Below, one piece after another: positions 12,201 through 22,700 of a stretch of 64,000 nt of DNA (the first letter of the stretch is position 1; every line of letters begins with the position of its first letter). The notes below the pieces were generated by a model, which saw only the letters and a program-made list of their open reading frames with translations, made no database searches and had not been told where the DNA came from. The position numbers were made by a program, and so were the translations under genes. The stretch covers positions 2,270,599 to 2,334,598 of the forward strand of contig QRDG01000027.1 of NCBI GenBank assembly GCA_012064385.1. The letters run 5' to 3'. This DNA comes from Puccinellia tenuiflora. Its lineage: Eukaryota; Streptophyta; Magnoliopsida; Poales; Poaceae.

Positions 12201-14309
12201 AAAATTCACCAAATCGAAGAAGACAACCTGAGGCGAGGAAACTCTCTCGCTCACGACCCAACCACCACTCCGTCTCGGTGAGATCTGCGCCACATGCCCC
12301 AACGCCTTCTTCCCATTCACTGTTGTGATGCCTCGTAAGATTGAATCGTGGGTGATGTACTAGAGCACAATAACGTTGGAGGACCTGGTGTAGTGGGAGG
12401 TGGACTGGTCGACTCCACAAAATTTCCTCCTAGATTTCTTCTACCGCCTCTCGATATAAAATAGGAACAAATGGCTATGGGTTGATATGTCACTTTGGTA
12501 AGGGCTAAAATACAATACAGTGCAAGTAGGTAGATGAGGAGATGTCTTGAACTGTGGGTTTATTTTCAAATTTCTGAGGGGATAAAATGTAAAATATGGG
12601 CTATGTCACCACCGATTGTTGGAACTTAATAGCAAAGATTTTGGTTAGCATACTACTTGGTTGTTGTGTTTCCACAACTGCTTTTTCTAGATATGTTATT
12701 GGGTTGGGTCTCCCCTTGATATGTTAAGTCGAGGTCTGTCTACGCCTTAGTCAAATAATTTTTTTCTTAATTCTCAATCGATATTAGTCCAATTTTAGTA
12801 AATTTTCATTAAATCGAAGTTGTACTTTTAGAAATGATTTAAAGAAATCTCAGTTCGCCGATAATTAGCAAAACTGTGTAGAGGTTGAGGGATTCCATGA
12901 TTACTTCAGATATACATTCATTGTGCAGAATAAGAAAAAGAATTAAGGTTTACAAACTATTTGGGCAGGTATACAAATGACTTACATTGCTCTAATGAAT
13001 TGAATTTTCATACACTAAATAACGATTTTGTTCATGAAGCTCTGTAAGAATTACCGTTGATAATTACTTCCACTTAAAAGTTAAAACCTGACCTGGTTTT
13101 AATTATCTGATGCGTCAGCGTCCTTTCTTTTGACAGGTGATACATCATTTCTTCACGGCAACTATTGCTCTCTATATATCCATTGCAATACCAACAGAAG
13201 GCCTCGTGTCACCTGGACTACTGTAGTGAAGAAGAGGAGCCATTCTAGTCAGTAAAACTTGGGAATGAGCGGCATTGGGGAAAAAACTGGAAACGTGCTT
13301 CTATGCTTTCCAACTAAATTTTATGCACGCATCCGTGGACACAGTAGATTAGTTATTACCTGAGGGGAAATTAGTCACAATCTCCCCACGCCTGGGCCTG
13401 CACTCCAGCCCACATTATAGTCTGGAGCTGTCGTGATTTCGCGTACTGGTGTGTGTTGTTTGCATTTGTGACACTAATTACCCATCTAGTATAGTATCGT
13501 CTAGATTACCCATTTTAAAAACTTTAGACCCTCTTTTTCTGATGAACTAGCTAAATGCCGGTGCTCAGCAAATAGCTCCTGAACCAAATTATGTGCTCAT
13601 AAAACTGGAAACACTGATATATTATTCACCCCAATTATAATGTCACGCCCATCACTTAGTTAATTAACATTGTGCATATCCAAAATAGAAACTATCACTC
13701 GACAAGTTATGAGCTTAGAGACAATATAACTAAATGCAATTTTTACTCAGTTCTATTCAAAATAGATACATCTTAATAAAAAACGAGATTGGTAGAAACC
13801 CTCTCCCTTTTACAGATCTAGGCATCAATCAGATGGGAAAGTGCAAAAAATAGATGAGAATACATCCAATTGCACAAAATATACACTCCTAAAATTTAAT
13901 TCTTTTTAAAGGACGAATATTATATTAATCAACCACATATTTACAATTAGAGTTAACTGAAACCGGTGCACAAGCCGCAGTACTACTAAAAATAAAATCC
14001 TCACTTAGCCCCCTCCAAGCATACGGACACAGTACATAGGTAGCCTTCTCGGCCTCATAGTAGATTCTTTTATATTGTCGTAATACCATTTTGCAGAAGC
14101 CCTCCAGTCTCTTAGATGATAAAATGGAAATGACATGATTGTCAGACAAAAACTTTATGTCAGCAAAAAACTGCTACGCAATATGACTTTAAGATCATTG
14201 TGCCATTGGGATAATGCTCTATAAATACACACAACTTAAACAAACAAGACATTCCAAGATACTTTCATAATTAAAATTACAATCATCAGGGCATCTGAGT
14301 CTCTCTATA
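9239..14309. other. Intergenic sequence without a recognisable gene
   Basis: About 5 kb of mostly AT-rich sequence. Apart from the LINE 3' remnant ending at 10,790, only short exon-like stretches stand out: minus-strand peptides near 9,471-9,668, 11,140-11,390, 11,758-11,960 and 13,925-14,160, and a GC-rich patch at 12,130-12,460. None carries a domain I recognise, and no splice chain connects them with confidence. They may be remnants of an old minus-strand gene. Confidence 0.4.
10180..10790 (+). mobile_element. LINE 3' end remnant
   Basis: The last 80 bases (GTGTGCATCC, a run ending GGTTGCAGAGACTAGGGGTA, then CCATTTCGAGAGAGAAAAA) match the 3' UTR and tail style of the LINEs at 47.8 kb and 51.3 kb. 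The GC-rich sequence before it has no RT or zinc-finger domain, so it is either diverged 3' sequence of the LINE or an unrelated insertion. The 5' limit is uncertain and no target duplication was found. Confidence 0.45.
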
Positions 14310-14703
14310 CCTCTTATAAAGCAAAACCCCACTATGTTTATTTATGATTTTCTATCTCAACATACAAGCTATCCACATCATCCACTTTCTTGGCCTATCA
14401 TTTGTCCATGTAATCACCACTAATATTTATTAATATTTATATGCAAAATCCACATTATAAATCTTTTTATTTATTCAATTGTAGATGCTAATAATTTTTA
14501 ATACACATATATTGTGTGAATAAAGTTAGTACCTCTTTTTTTTTTACACAAAAACAATAGGGAAGGCCCAATACATTTTTAATACACACATATTTGTGTG
14601 ACTAAATTTAGTACCTCGACTATGACAAACTAAATTTTGCATATTCGTATACAAAACTTAATGTCCATTTTATTTAAAATATATGTTTCTAAATAGATTC
14701 TAG
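14310..14703 (+). repeat. Helitron-like short repeat, copy 1
   Basis: This AT-rich block starts near CTCTTATAAAGCAAAAC, ends in TTCTAG followed by T, and is clearly related to 42,849-43,204 along its length. Shared blocks include TTTCTATCTCAACATA and CGACTATGACAAAC. The CTAG|T end suggests a small non-autonomous Helitron. The terminal hairpin is not preserved in this copy, which also carries about 70 bp of extra sequence in the middle. Confidence 0.45.
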
Positions 14704-16769
14704 TTTAAACTATGTTGGAGGAACCACTTACCCGGTTCAGCTTACCTATAAAAGCAAGATTCGGAAGGGTTCTCAGAGGAGTGGTGCGCTCGGGTCCATA
14801 ATTTTATTATGGTCAATAATGACATTGGCCATTATTTCCAACCAAAAAAAAGGATTAAGACAAGGTGAACCCTTATCGCCAATACTATTTAACATAGTGG
14901 CTGATATGCTAGCCATTATGATCAAGCGTGCAAAACTCGACGGCCAATTTGAGAGAGTTATCCCACACCTCGTCGAAGGTGAACTTTCTATCCTCCAAAT
15001 TGTGGGACGATACAATCCTTTTTATGGAACATGACCTTGAAAAGGCTCGGAATATGAAACTAATTTTATCAGTGTTCAAGCAACTATGAGGGTTAAAAAT
15101 TAACTTCCACAAAAGTGAATTGTTTTGCTTTGGTGACGCTTAGGATGCAGGTGCGCAGTATGACAAATTATTCGGATGTGCGCAGGGTCAATTCCCTATT
15201 AGGTGTCTCGGTATATAAATACACTATAGGAGATTGGCAAATGTCGAATGGAAAAATGTCGAAGAGCGTCTACAAGCAAGGCTTAGTATCTGAAAAGGAA
15301 AGATACTATCCCTAGGTGGGAGATTGGTCCTCATAAATTCAGTCCTAAGTAATATGGTATTGTGTATGTATCATTCATTCAGTTACCAAAAGGAGTCTTA
15401 AATAAATTGGATCATTTCTGATCAAGATTCTTTTCTTAAGTGGGTAGTGAAAAAGAAGAAACATCGACTAGCTAGATGGGATGTCGTTTGCCTTCCGAAA
15501 GACCAAGGAGGGTTGGGTATTCATGACCTTCAGGTAAAAAACATAGCCCTCCTCGGTAAGTGAATTTTTAAGTTACTCACTGAACATGGTTTTTGGCAAA
15601 CACTTTGAAAGTGCATGGTTGCTCCCATGCATGGTTTTGGTAATTAATGACAATCTCTATGGACTAATGTTTGCATTGAGCTATATTTATAGGTGTGTCC
15701 ATTTGAGTTGCTTGATCTCCATTGGTTGGAATCAAGGTTAAGGGAAGAAGTTTGTGTTGATCAAGGCTTTGTGCGGGTTGATCATCACTCAAGGCCAAGT
15801 GAAGATATGCCGAAGAAAGCGTCTCCCATCTTGGTGTATGGGGGAGCATGAAGTGAAACTTCACCGAGCGAAGCGCAATGAAGAAAGGTGGTGCGTCTTG
15901 AGGAGTTGAAGATCGTCTTCATCGACCTCATGCACAAGGCAAAGGTATGTTCTTGATAGGGTTTCTATTTTACCGGTCTCATGATGTTTAGTGAGAGACC
16001 GGGTTATAGGATAGATAACCGTACTATCAAGAGGGGCTCTCGACCGAATATCATGATCGTATCGCCGTAGAGAGCACAAACCTTTGCATCCATGCAATCA
16101 TCTTTATTGGTTCTTATTTGTCTCTTATCGTGGTGTGGTCTTGGTGCTTGTCGTGCTTGTCATGACAAAGCCAAGTTCACCGAAAACGGTTTTCATATGC
16201 GTCTTCTTTTGCGGTTTCGGTATTGGAGATTTTGCCGGTTTATCCGTGCGGAAGATTTCTCTCTTCCATCTCTTTGCAAAATCTCCATTGCTTGTTTGCC
16301 ATTTTCAAAGGTAGCATTTGTCGTCCTCTTTCCAACAAAATTGGTTTTATTTCATTCGGACTTCATTTGCAAAAGATTCGGCATTTCCGGTTTTTTTTTA
16401 ATAGAGGTTTAAACTTTCCCCATTGGTTTTTATAATATTTTCTTGGACTATGATGTTTCTATGCATAATCTTGTTGTTCTTGTTGTGATGATTCCAACGA
16501 GTCCAAGATTATCAAAAACGGAGTTCGTGGGTGAAAGTTATTGCATTTCCGATTTGCAAATGGGAGCTTTTACCTTTCCCCATTTATTTTTATAATATAT
16601 TCTTGGACTATGATGTTTCTCTGCATATTCTTGTTGTGCTCATTGTGACGATTCCAACGAGTCCAAGATTATCGAAAAAGGAGATCGTGGGCGAAAGTTA
16701 TTGCGGTTTTATTCTCGGAGTATTTTCTAAACAGAAATTTAAAAAAGGAAAAAGGAAAAAAAAACTGCA

Positions 16770-17072
16770 GCCGGGCCGGCCTGGCCGGCCCCAGGCCGGG
16801 ACGAGGCCGGAGCGCTCGGGCTGCCTCCCGGCCCACCCGCGTGCTGGCTGCCCAGCCCAGGCCGGGGTCCGGCCGGCCGGCTCGGGCTGCCTCCCGGCCC
16901 AGCTGGGGCAGGCCGGCCACAGGCCGGTAGCAGGCCGGCTTCTCTGTTTTTCTTTGCGTTTTTTTCCTTCCTTTTTGCTGGGCTGTGCACTGCTGCTGTG
17001 TGTTCGATCGTGGGAAGTTTCCAGGCCGGCCTGGCCGGCTGCCAGGCTGGGTGCAGGCCGGGCTGGCTGCTA
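16770..17072. repeat. GGCCGG-rich array inside the solo LTR
   Basis: Dense, irregular repetition of GGCCGG, AGGCCGG and CTGCCTCCCGGCC, in two blocks (16,770-16,940 and 17,020-17,072). It produces long but meaningless reading frames on both strands, rich in Gly, Arg, Pro and Ala. Each GGCCGG is CpG-containing and near-palindromic. Confidence 0.8.
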
Positions 17073-17115
17073 GCTTTTTTGTCCCAGTTTTTCTTCCCCA
17101 ACGGCTCTTTTTTGG

Positions 17116-17127
17116 AGCCACCTATAA
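17116..17127 (+). promoter_or_regulatory. Candidate LTR TATA box
   Basis: CCACCTATAAAAGAG lies downstream of the GGCCGG array and upstream of a CT-rich leader, the usual arrangement of an LTR core promoter. Position and composition only. Confidence 0.4.
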
Positions 17128-19203
17128 AAGAGATTTCTTCCCCATTTTTTGTGTAGATCTCATCCCTTGCTCTCTCTCCTCCATTGTCAACATTTTGAGA
17201 GCTCGATTCCCTCTAATCTTTCCGATGATTCTTGCCCAAATTTAGGAAAACAAGAGAGCAGATCTAGATCCATCTTTCCACCAAACAAAATCTCCTCTAA
17301 GAGAGGGGAACTTGTGGGATCTAGATTTTGGAGTTCTTGGTGTTTCTCCTCCGTTCTTCCTCCTAAATCACTCCGTAGCATTAGTTGCTTCGGTTGGATT
17401 TTGGGAAGAAGAATTTGACTACTTGGTGTGTTCTTGCCCTTTTGCATTTGTTGCATCGGGTTGTGCTCCCCACGGTGATTCGTGGGATTGAAGGTTGGGA
17501 GCTTGTTACTCTTGGGTCTTTGGACCCTAGACGTGGTGGTGCCGTGAAGACTTCGGCTTGTGAAGCTTCGGCACGTTGGGAGCCCCCAATTGAGTTGTGG
17601 GTGTGTGTCCCAAAAGTTGTAAGGGCTCCGAAATCCGCCCCGAAGGATTCCGATAGTGGAAGGTGAACCAAACCTTTGGGTGCGGTTCATCGGAGAATAG
17701 GGTGAGGCCTTTGTGGCATCTTGAGTAGGCCTTTTGTGGCGAGCTCACACCCCTCCAACGAGACGTACTCCCTTAACAAGGAGGAACTTGGGAATATATC
17801 TTCGTCTCCACGTGCCTCGGTTATTTCTATACCCGAGCTTTTACTTATGCAAATTTACATTGTGATAGCCATCGTGCTTGAAGTCTATATCTTGCTATCA
17901 CCTTGTTACTTGCCTTGTTTAGCATAGGTTGTTGGTGCACTTTAGGTAAACCTAGAATTTTAGGTTGTTGGCTTGTTAATTTAAACATCTAGTTTTATTC
18001 TGCATTTATCAAGCCCCTAAATATAAAAAGTTTTAATTGCCTATTCACCCCCCTCTAGGCGACATCGGGACATCGTTTGTTCTTTCACACTTCTCAAAAG
18101 AAAATACATTGGCTCAAAATATATGCCACGTGTATATTGGAAACCTGGTGACTCACACTTTTCGGCGGGCCTCGTGGCGACAAAGAAACACTTCTTTCGC
18201 TTTGGTGCTTTTAAAATTAAGGATGGAACGGAAATGCGTTGCTGAGAGGATAAATGGTTAGGTAGCACCACTCCCCGAGAACAATATCTAGCTCTAGATA
18301 ATATTGTCTATCGTAAAAGCGATACAATAGCTACGGTTATGTAGTCTTCGCCCACAAAATGTGACGTCCAGACGAAGTCTAATTGGACCGCTCCTTGTGA
18401 TGTAGAATGCCCTATTAGGACGGCTGACTTTGGTTAAGTTGTCGCAAGGGTCCGATGAATTTCGTTGGAATCTACATACAAATGGAAAGTTCTGCGTAGA
18501 TTCCATGTATAGAGCATTGGTTCACTCTGGTATGGCGGTCGATGACAAATAAGAAAATATGAAATATGAAGATACCTACCAATGAAGCTGAAAATCTTTG
18601 CGTGATATCTTCATAAAGGGATTATTTTCACCAAATATAATCTTGTTAAACGCAACTGGCATACAAAATGTGATTTCGTCCACATGAGGAAACGATTAAA
18701 AACTTATTCTTCCAATGTAAGTTGGCTCGTTCTATTTGGTCAGTCATGTAAACAGGTTCTTCTATTGCAAACCATTTTGGCAACTTGCTACAGGGCGTTG
18801 ATCAAAAGGATAGAACTATTATTAGGGTGGAAGCGCTAGCCCGTAATATGGTCGCTCTAGCTTGGTAGAAATTCTTCTATGCTGGTTATATTCCGAATCA
18901 TAAGTTTGCTCTGTTCGTGGTACACATTACAACGTGTGAAAAATCGAGACATTTTTATGGAGGTGTTTGCACGACTGGAGCACATGGTAAGGGATATTTT
19001 TATCCGACATGGATGGCCTAGTGATTTCGGATTGGTCCTCCACCTTCATAAGCGTTTTGAAGGTTATATTTGTCCTCCGCCCATGTTTTTCCCTTTTTAC
19101 GACAATGTCGGATGCTTGGGTTGTGTGCATCATAATTATGTAGAAGCCCAGTGTAATGCTTAATATTCTTTAAGTAATAAAATGTCCCTTATCGAAAAAA
19201 ATT

Positions 19204-19748
19204 AATGAACTAAGAGCTCAATTTTATTCAATTGTCCTTTTCTCTCTACATATAGCTGCAATTGGACGAGTAATAATGGGATAACAATGCACCACCTAAC
19301 AAGCGGGTCATATCTTCTCCCCTCTACATATACCCTCTATGTATCCGGCTGCCTAAACATTGAGTGACATAGACCGTGTAGTGAAGTAGAGAGAGTTGTA
19401 GAGTTTTTTTTTCCCTTATCATCTGTTGGACTTTCCATCACTTCTCCTGCAAGCTTGCATCTTTGGGGAGAAAAGCTTAGCAGTATTTGACGTGTGAGAA
19501 ACCTTAGGAATGATTGGCATTGGGAAAACAAGTTGAACCATCCTGTAGTAATCAGGTACAATCCCACTTTTTTTATGGAGAGAAAATCCGCCAACATCGT
19601 TTGAATTGTGGCAAACATTAGGAATGAGTGGTATTGGAGCATACCGTAGCACCCAACTGAAACCGCAGTTTTCCCAAATTCCTTGTCAATAAGAATGAAT
19701 AATGCTGGAGCATATCGAAGCCTGTCAAATACACTACACACCATCTAT
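19204..19748. other. 3' flank and probable 3' UTR of the CRK gene
   Basis: No gene. On the minus strand this is the sequence after the CRK stop codon. AATAAA occurs at 19,228-19,223 (minus strand), about 520 bp after the stop, and could be the polyadenylation signal. Two short related stretches containing AGGAATGA(T/G)TGGCATTGG or similar (near 19,510 and 19,620) suggest an old local duplication, and a third similar piece lies near 13,262. Confidence 0.4.
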
Positions 19749-22700
19749 CTATCTAGGCTGGAGCTCTGATATGGACATCCCATTGACAGACGGCACAGCC
19801 TCTGCTCTCTGGGTGCCTGGATCTGCTGGTACACTGCCCAAGCTAAACTCACCGCACGCAAAGGTGAATGCCGGCTTCGATGGTTCCGCGAAGCTTGACG
19901 CATGGCCGTGTAGCATCACGAGGACATCTAGCATGGTCGGTCGGTCCTTCGGGTTCTCTTGCAAGCAGAGGAGTGCCAGATGGATGCATTTCACAACCTC
20001 TGTCTCCGTGTGAATGCAGTCCAACGACGGATCCACGGTCTCCAGGGGAGTTTCCTTTTGCCAATGATCCCATACCTGGTAACAACATAACAAGGAGACA
20101 AGTATTAATTGAATGCCCATGCACGATCTTATTGCATTTAGTTAAGAGGTTGTTTATAGGGCGGCTCACAAAGCTGAGCAGAGTGGTGGACTCTTCGACT
20201 GCTGATTCAAACATCTCCGTATTTCTCCTTCCTGTAACGATCTCCAGGACAAGAATACCAAAGCTGTAGACGTCTAACTTGACCGACACGTTCCCCAGAA
20301 CAACGTACTCCGGCGCCATGTATCCTCTGCCATACAAAGAAATAGTCGATCGAGTTCATACATCATCATGGTGAGGTTGCTGTGCCCGGTTATGGGGTAC
20401 TAGCAGCTCGTGGTGCAGTTGCATGAGCTGGATTTTGAAAATTTTCAGCATGCATTGTTCTCGGTGCTGCACGGCCTCTAATATTTCGCAAGCCATGATG
20501 TTATCATGTACTGTATATAAATTGTTCAAGTAATATCAAAGGTACCTTGTAGTCTTTACTTGAGCAAACAGGCTGCAGAAACCATTAACCTAGATCTCAT
20601 ACTTTTCGTAACAGTCCTTGGTAAACAAATCCGGTAAAATGAATATATCTCAATTTTTATCACTCTATTTTGTATAAATATAATTGTACACGTAAAGGCG
20701 GCGTGTGACTTTATCCACTTTATACAGATTGATTTATCAATCTTACTACTTCATAGGCATATATCAGTTGAGAACGTTTAATCTACCAAAACTTGCGAGC
20801 GAACGTCAGGAGCCGCTCTCCACACCGCTCGATTGACCATGTGTGTGTGCTCCTGCTGATGTCTGGCTGACTTGTATGGTGTTGTAATCCGTGTTTTTAT
20901 CTAATTTTACGGACTATGTCACCATAAGAAAATTATACGGGCAATGGGTTCTTTCTTTAATCTAGACAACTATAATTTGGTCGCACTTAGCTAGATGCAT
21001 GAATGGACAAATATTCTTATAGGAATTTTCCGGAGTACATAATTAGTATAATGGTAGATAGATAGATCTATTACGTACAATGTTCCGACAACTTGGCTCG
21101 TGATGGTGCTCGTCTTGTCGTCGTCAAAGAGCCTTGCCAGGCCAAAATCCGATATCTTCGGGTTCATGTCGGTGTCGAGAAGGATGTTACCAGCCTTGAG
21201 ATCACGGTGTATAATCTTTATCTGGGAGTCCTCATGAAGGTATAAAAGACCTCGTGCCATTCCATAGATTATACGATACCTTGTCTCCCAGGGCAACAAC
21301 AAACGCTTCTCCATTTCATGTGCTGCAAATCCATTCATGCGTGGCAATTTTGATTAGTTTATATGAAGCAATATTTCACTCAAGAATACTGTGGCTCTTG
21401 TCTGTATAGCATTTCATACCGAAAAGAAAGGTGTCCAGGCTTTTATTGGGCAGGTATTCATACACAAGTAACTTCTCCTGTCCTTCCATGCACACCCCAA
21501 GAAGCATTGTGAGATTGTTATGCCGGAGCTTGGCTACCGACATTAGTTCGTTCCTCATCTCCTTTAGACCTTGCCCAGAAGCTTTATCCAGTCTTTTTAC
21601 AGCTATTTGTTCCCCATGAGGCAAAACACCCTGAAAAATACAGTTCAGGTAGGTATCCATTTGATTTGATTTTGTTGGTGAATCCTAGTAACTTAAGGTA
21701 TATATGTAGTTGTAGTTTTCTATATATCCCGTTCCAAATTTTCAACGATAGGGAGGTGTCTGTCTACTATGCACCCTTTGTATACCTTGTATACTGCACC
21801 AAAGCCTCCATGCCCAAGCATATTCTCTTCGGCAAAATTGTCCGTTGCACGCCTCAGTGTTGGCAGGTCAAAGAGAAGTGATGCAGGGTCGTCATCTTCT
21901 TGGTAAGCTGTTGAAAGAGAAAAAAATATCTTGCTCACTTATGGTAACCTTTTTCTATCAGACGCGATCGGTCCTACAAGTTCTATTGGTGCATTTAGCG
22001 AAAAAAACTTACGAAGTTGTGTTCTACTCTTTCTCCACAGGAATACTGTAAGAATGGACAGGAAGATAACTGCAACTCCAAGGACAATGGCCGATACTGT
22101 TATCGCATGTTGTCTCCACCTTGTTCCGTTTCCTCCTGTCAATTACATAGGGATCATTACACAAAAGAAGCTCGTATGCCAAGTTAGCGACTAAAGAACC
22201 CCGTACGGCAATCCAATTCCAAAATGAATTGTGCGAACCCTGTAGGGCAAGCTACCATAATCTATATGAACAAATTCAGTAATCTCTAACCAAAATGAAG
22301 GGTTCTAACACTGACTGACATAATTCTTTTCCGAAAAGGACTGACTGACATACGGTATGAGACAATGTAAAATCTTATGGGAACGTCAACCATCTATAGC
22401 CCTATGGCAATCCAATTCCAGAAAACAAAGGTCATGCTAACTCCAGAATCTCATAGCCACAAGTCGGGGATAACACAGCAGATTCACTGAATAGTCGATA
22501 CGCGTACCACCTGCTACCAAACTGCAGTATACAAGTAGATATAACCGAACAGCATCTGGGTCCGCAGATCGAGAAGATAAATGAAAGCAGAACAGCGGAA
22601 TCTGTCAAAACGAAGGAAACTACTATGATGGGGCTTACATCGCAGTCAGCTCGTCGGTGAGCGCGGCTGGTCGGCCTCAAGCTGCCCAGCTTGATCTGGG

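Larger units (their letters stand above)
15606..18087 (+). mobile_element. Solo LTR (2.48 kb) with 5-bp target duplication
   Basis: A perfect 5-bp repeat CACTT (15,601-15,605 and 18,088-18,092) flanks a 2,482-bp unit that starts TGAAAGTGCATGG and ends GTTCTTTCA, with the 6-bp terminal inverted repeat TGAAAG/CTTTCA. TG...CA ends and a 5-bp duplication mark an LTR-retrotransposon product. No primer site, polypurine tract, coding domain or second LTR is present, so it is read as a solo LTR left by recombination. CACCTATAAAAGAG near 17,120 is a plausible promoter TATA box on the plus strand. The LINE reading resumes exactly on the far side of the insertion. Confidence 0.85.
14757..19203 (+). mobile_element. 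5'-truncated LINE, interrupted by a solo LTR
   Basis: The LINE runs from the RT domain to its poly(A)-like end and is split into 14,757-15,600 and 18,093-19,203. The first part translates as a broken RT segment with KKGLRQGEPLSPILFNIVAD and then a frameshifted form of the YADD block. Later segments match the LARWDVVCLPKDQGGLG region. The second part resumes with VYWKPGDSHF and WLG-type sequence, then degenerate zinc-finger (zf-RVT) sequence, an AATAAA-like signal and a short A run. It is related to the LINEs at 36.3-39.8 kb and 50.5-51.3 kb. Many stops and frameshifts show it is dead. I found no clear target duplication. Confidence 0.8.

Noticed and set aside
16531..17121. Two ORFs of 150-180 codons on opposite strands
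   Set aside because: They run through the GGCCGG array and have Gly/Arg/Pro/Ala-rich low-complexity products.
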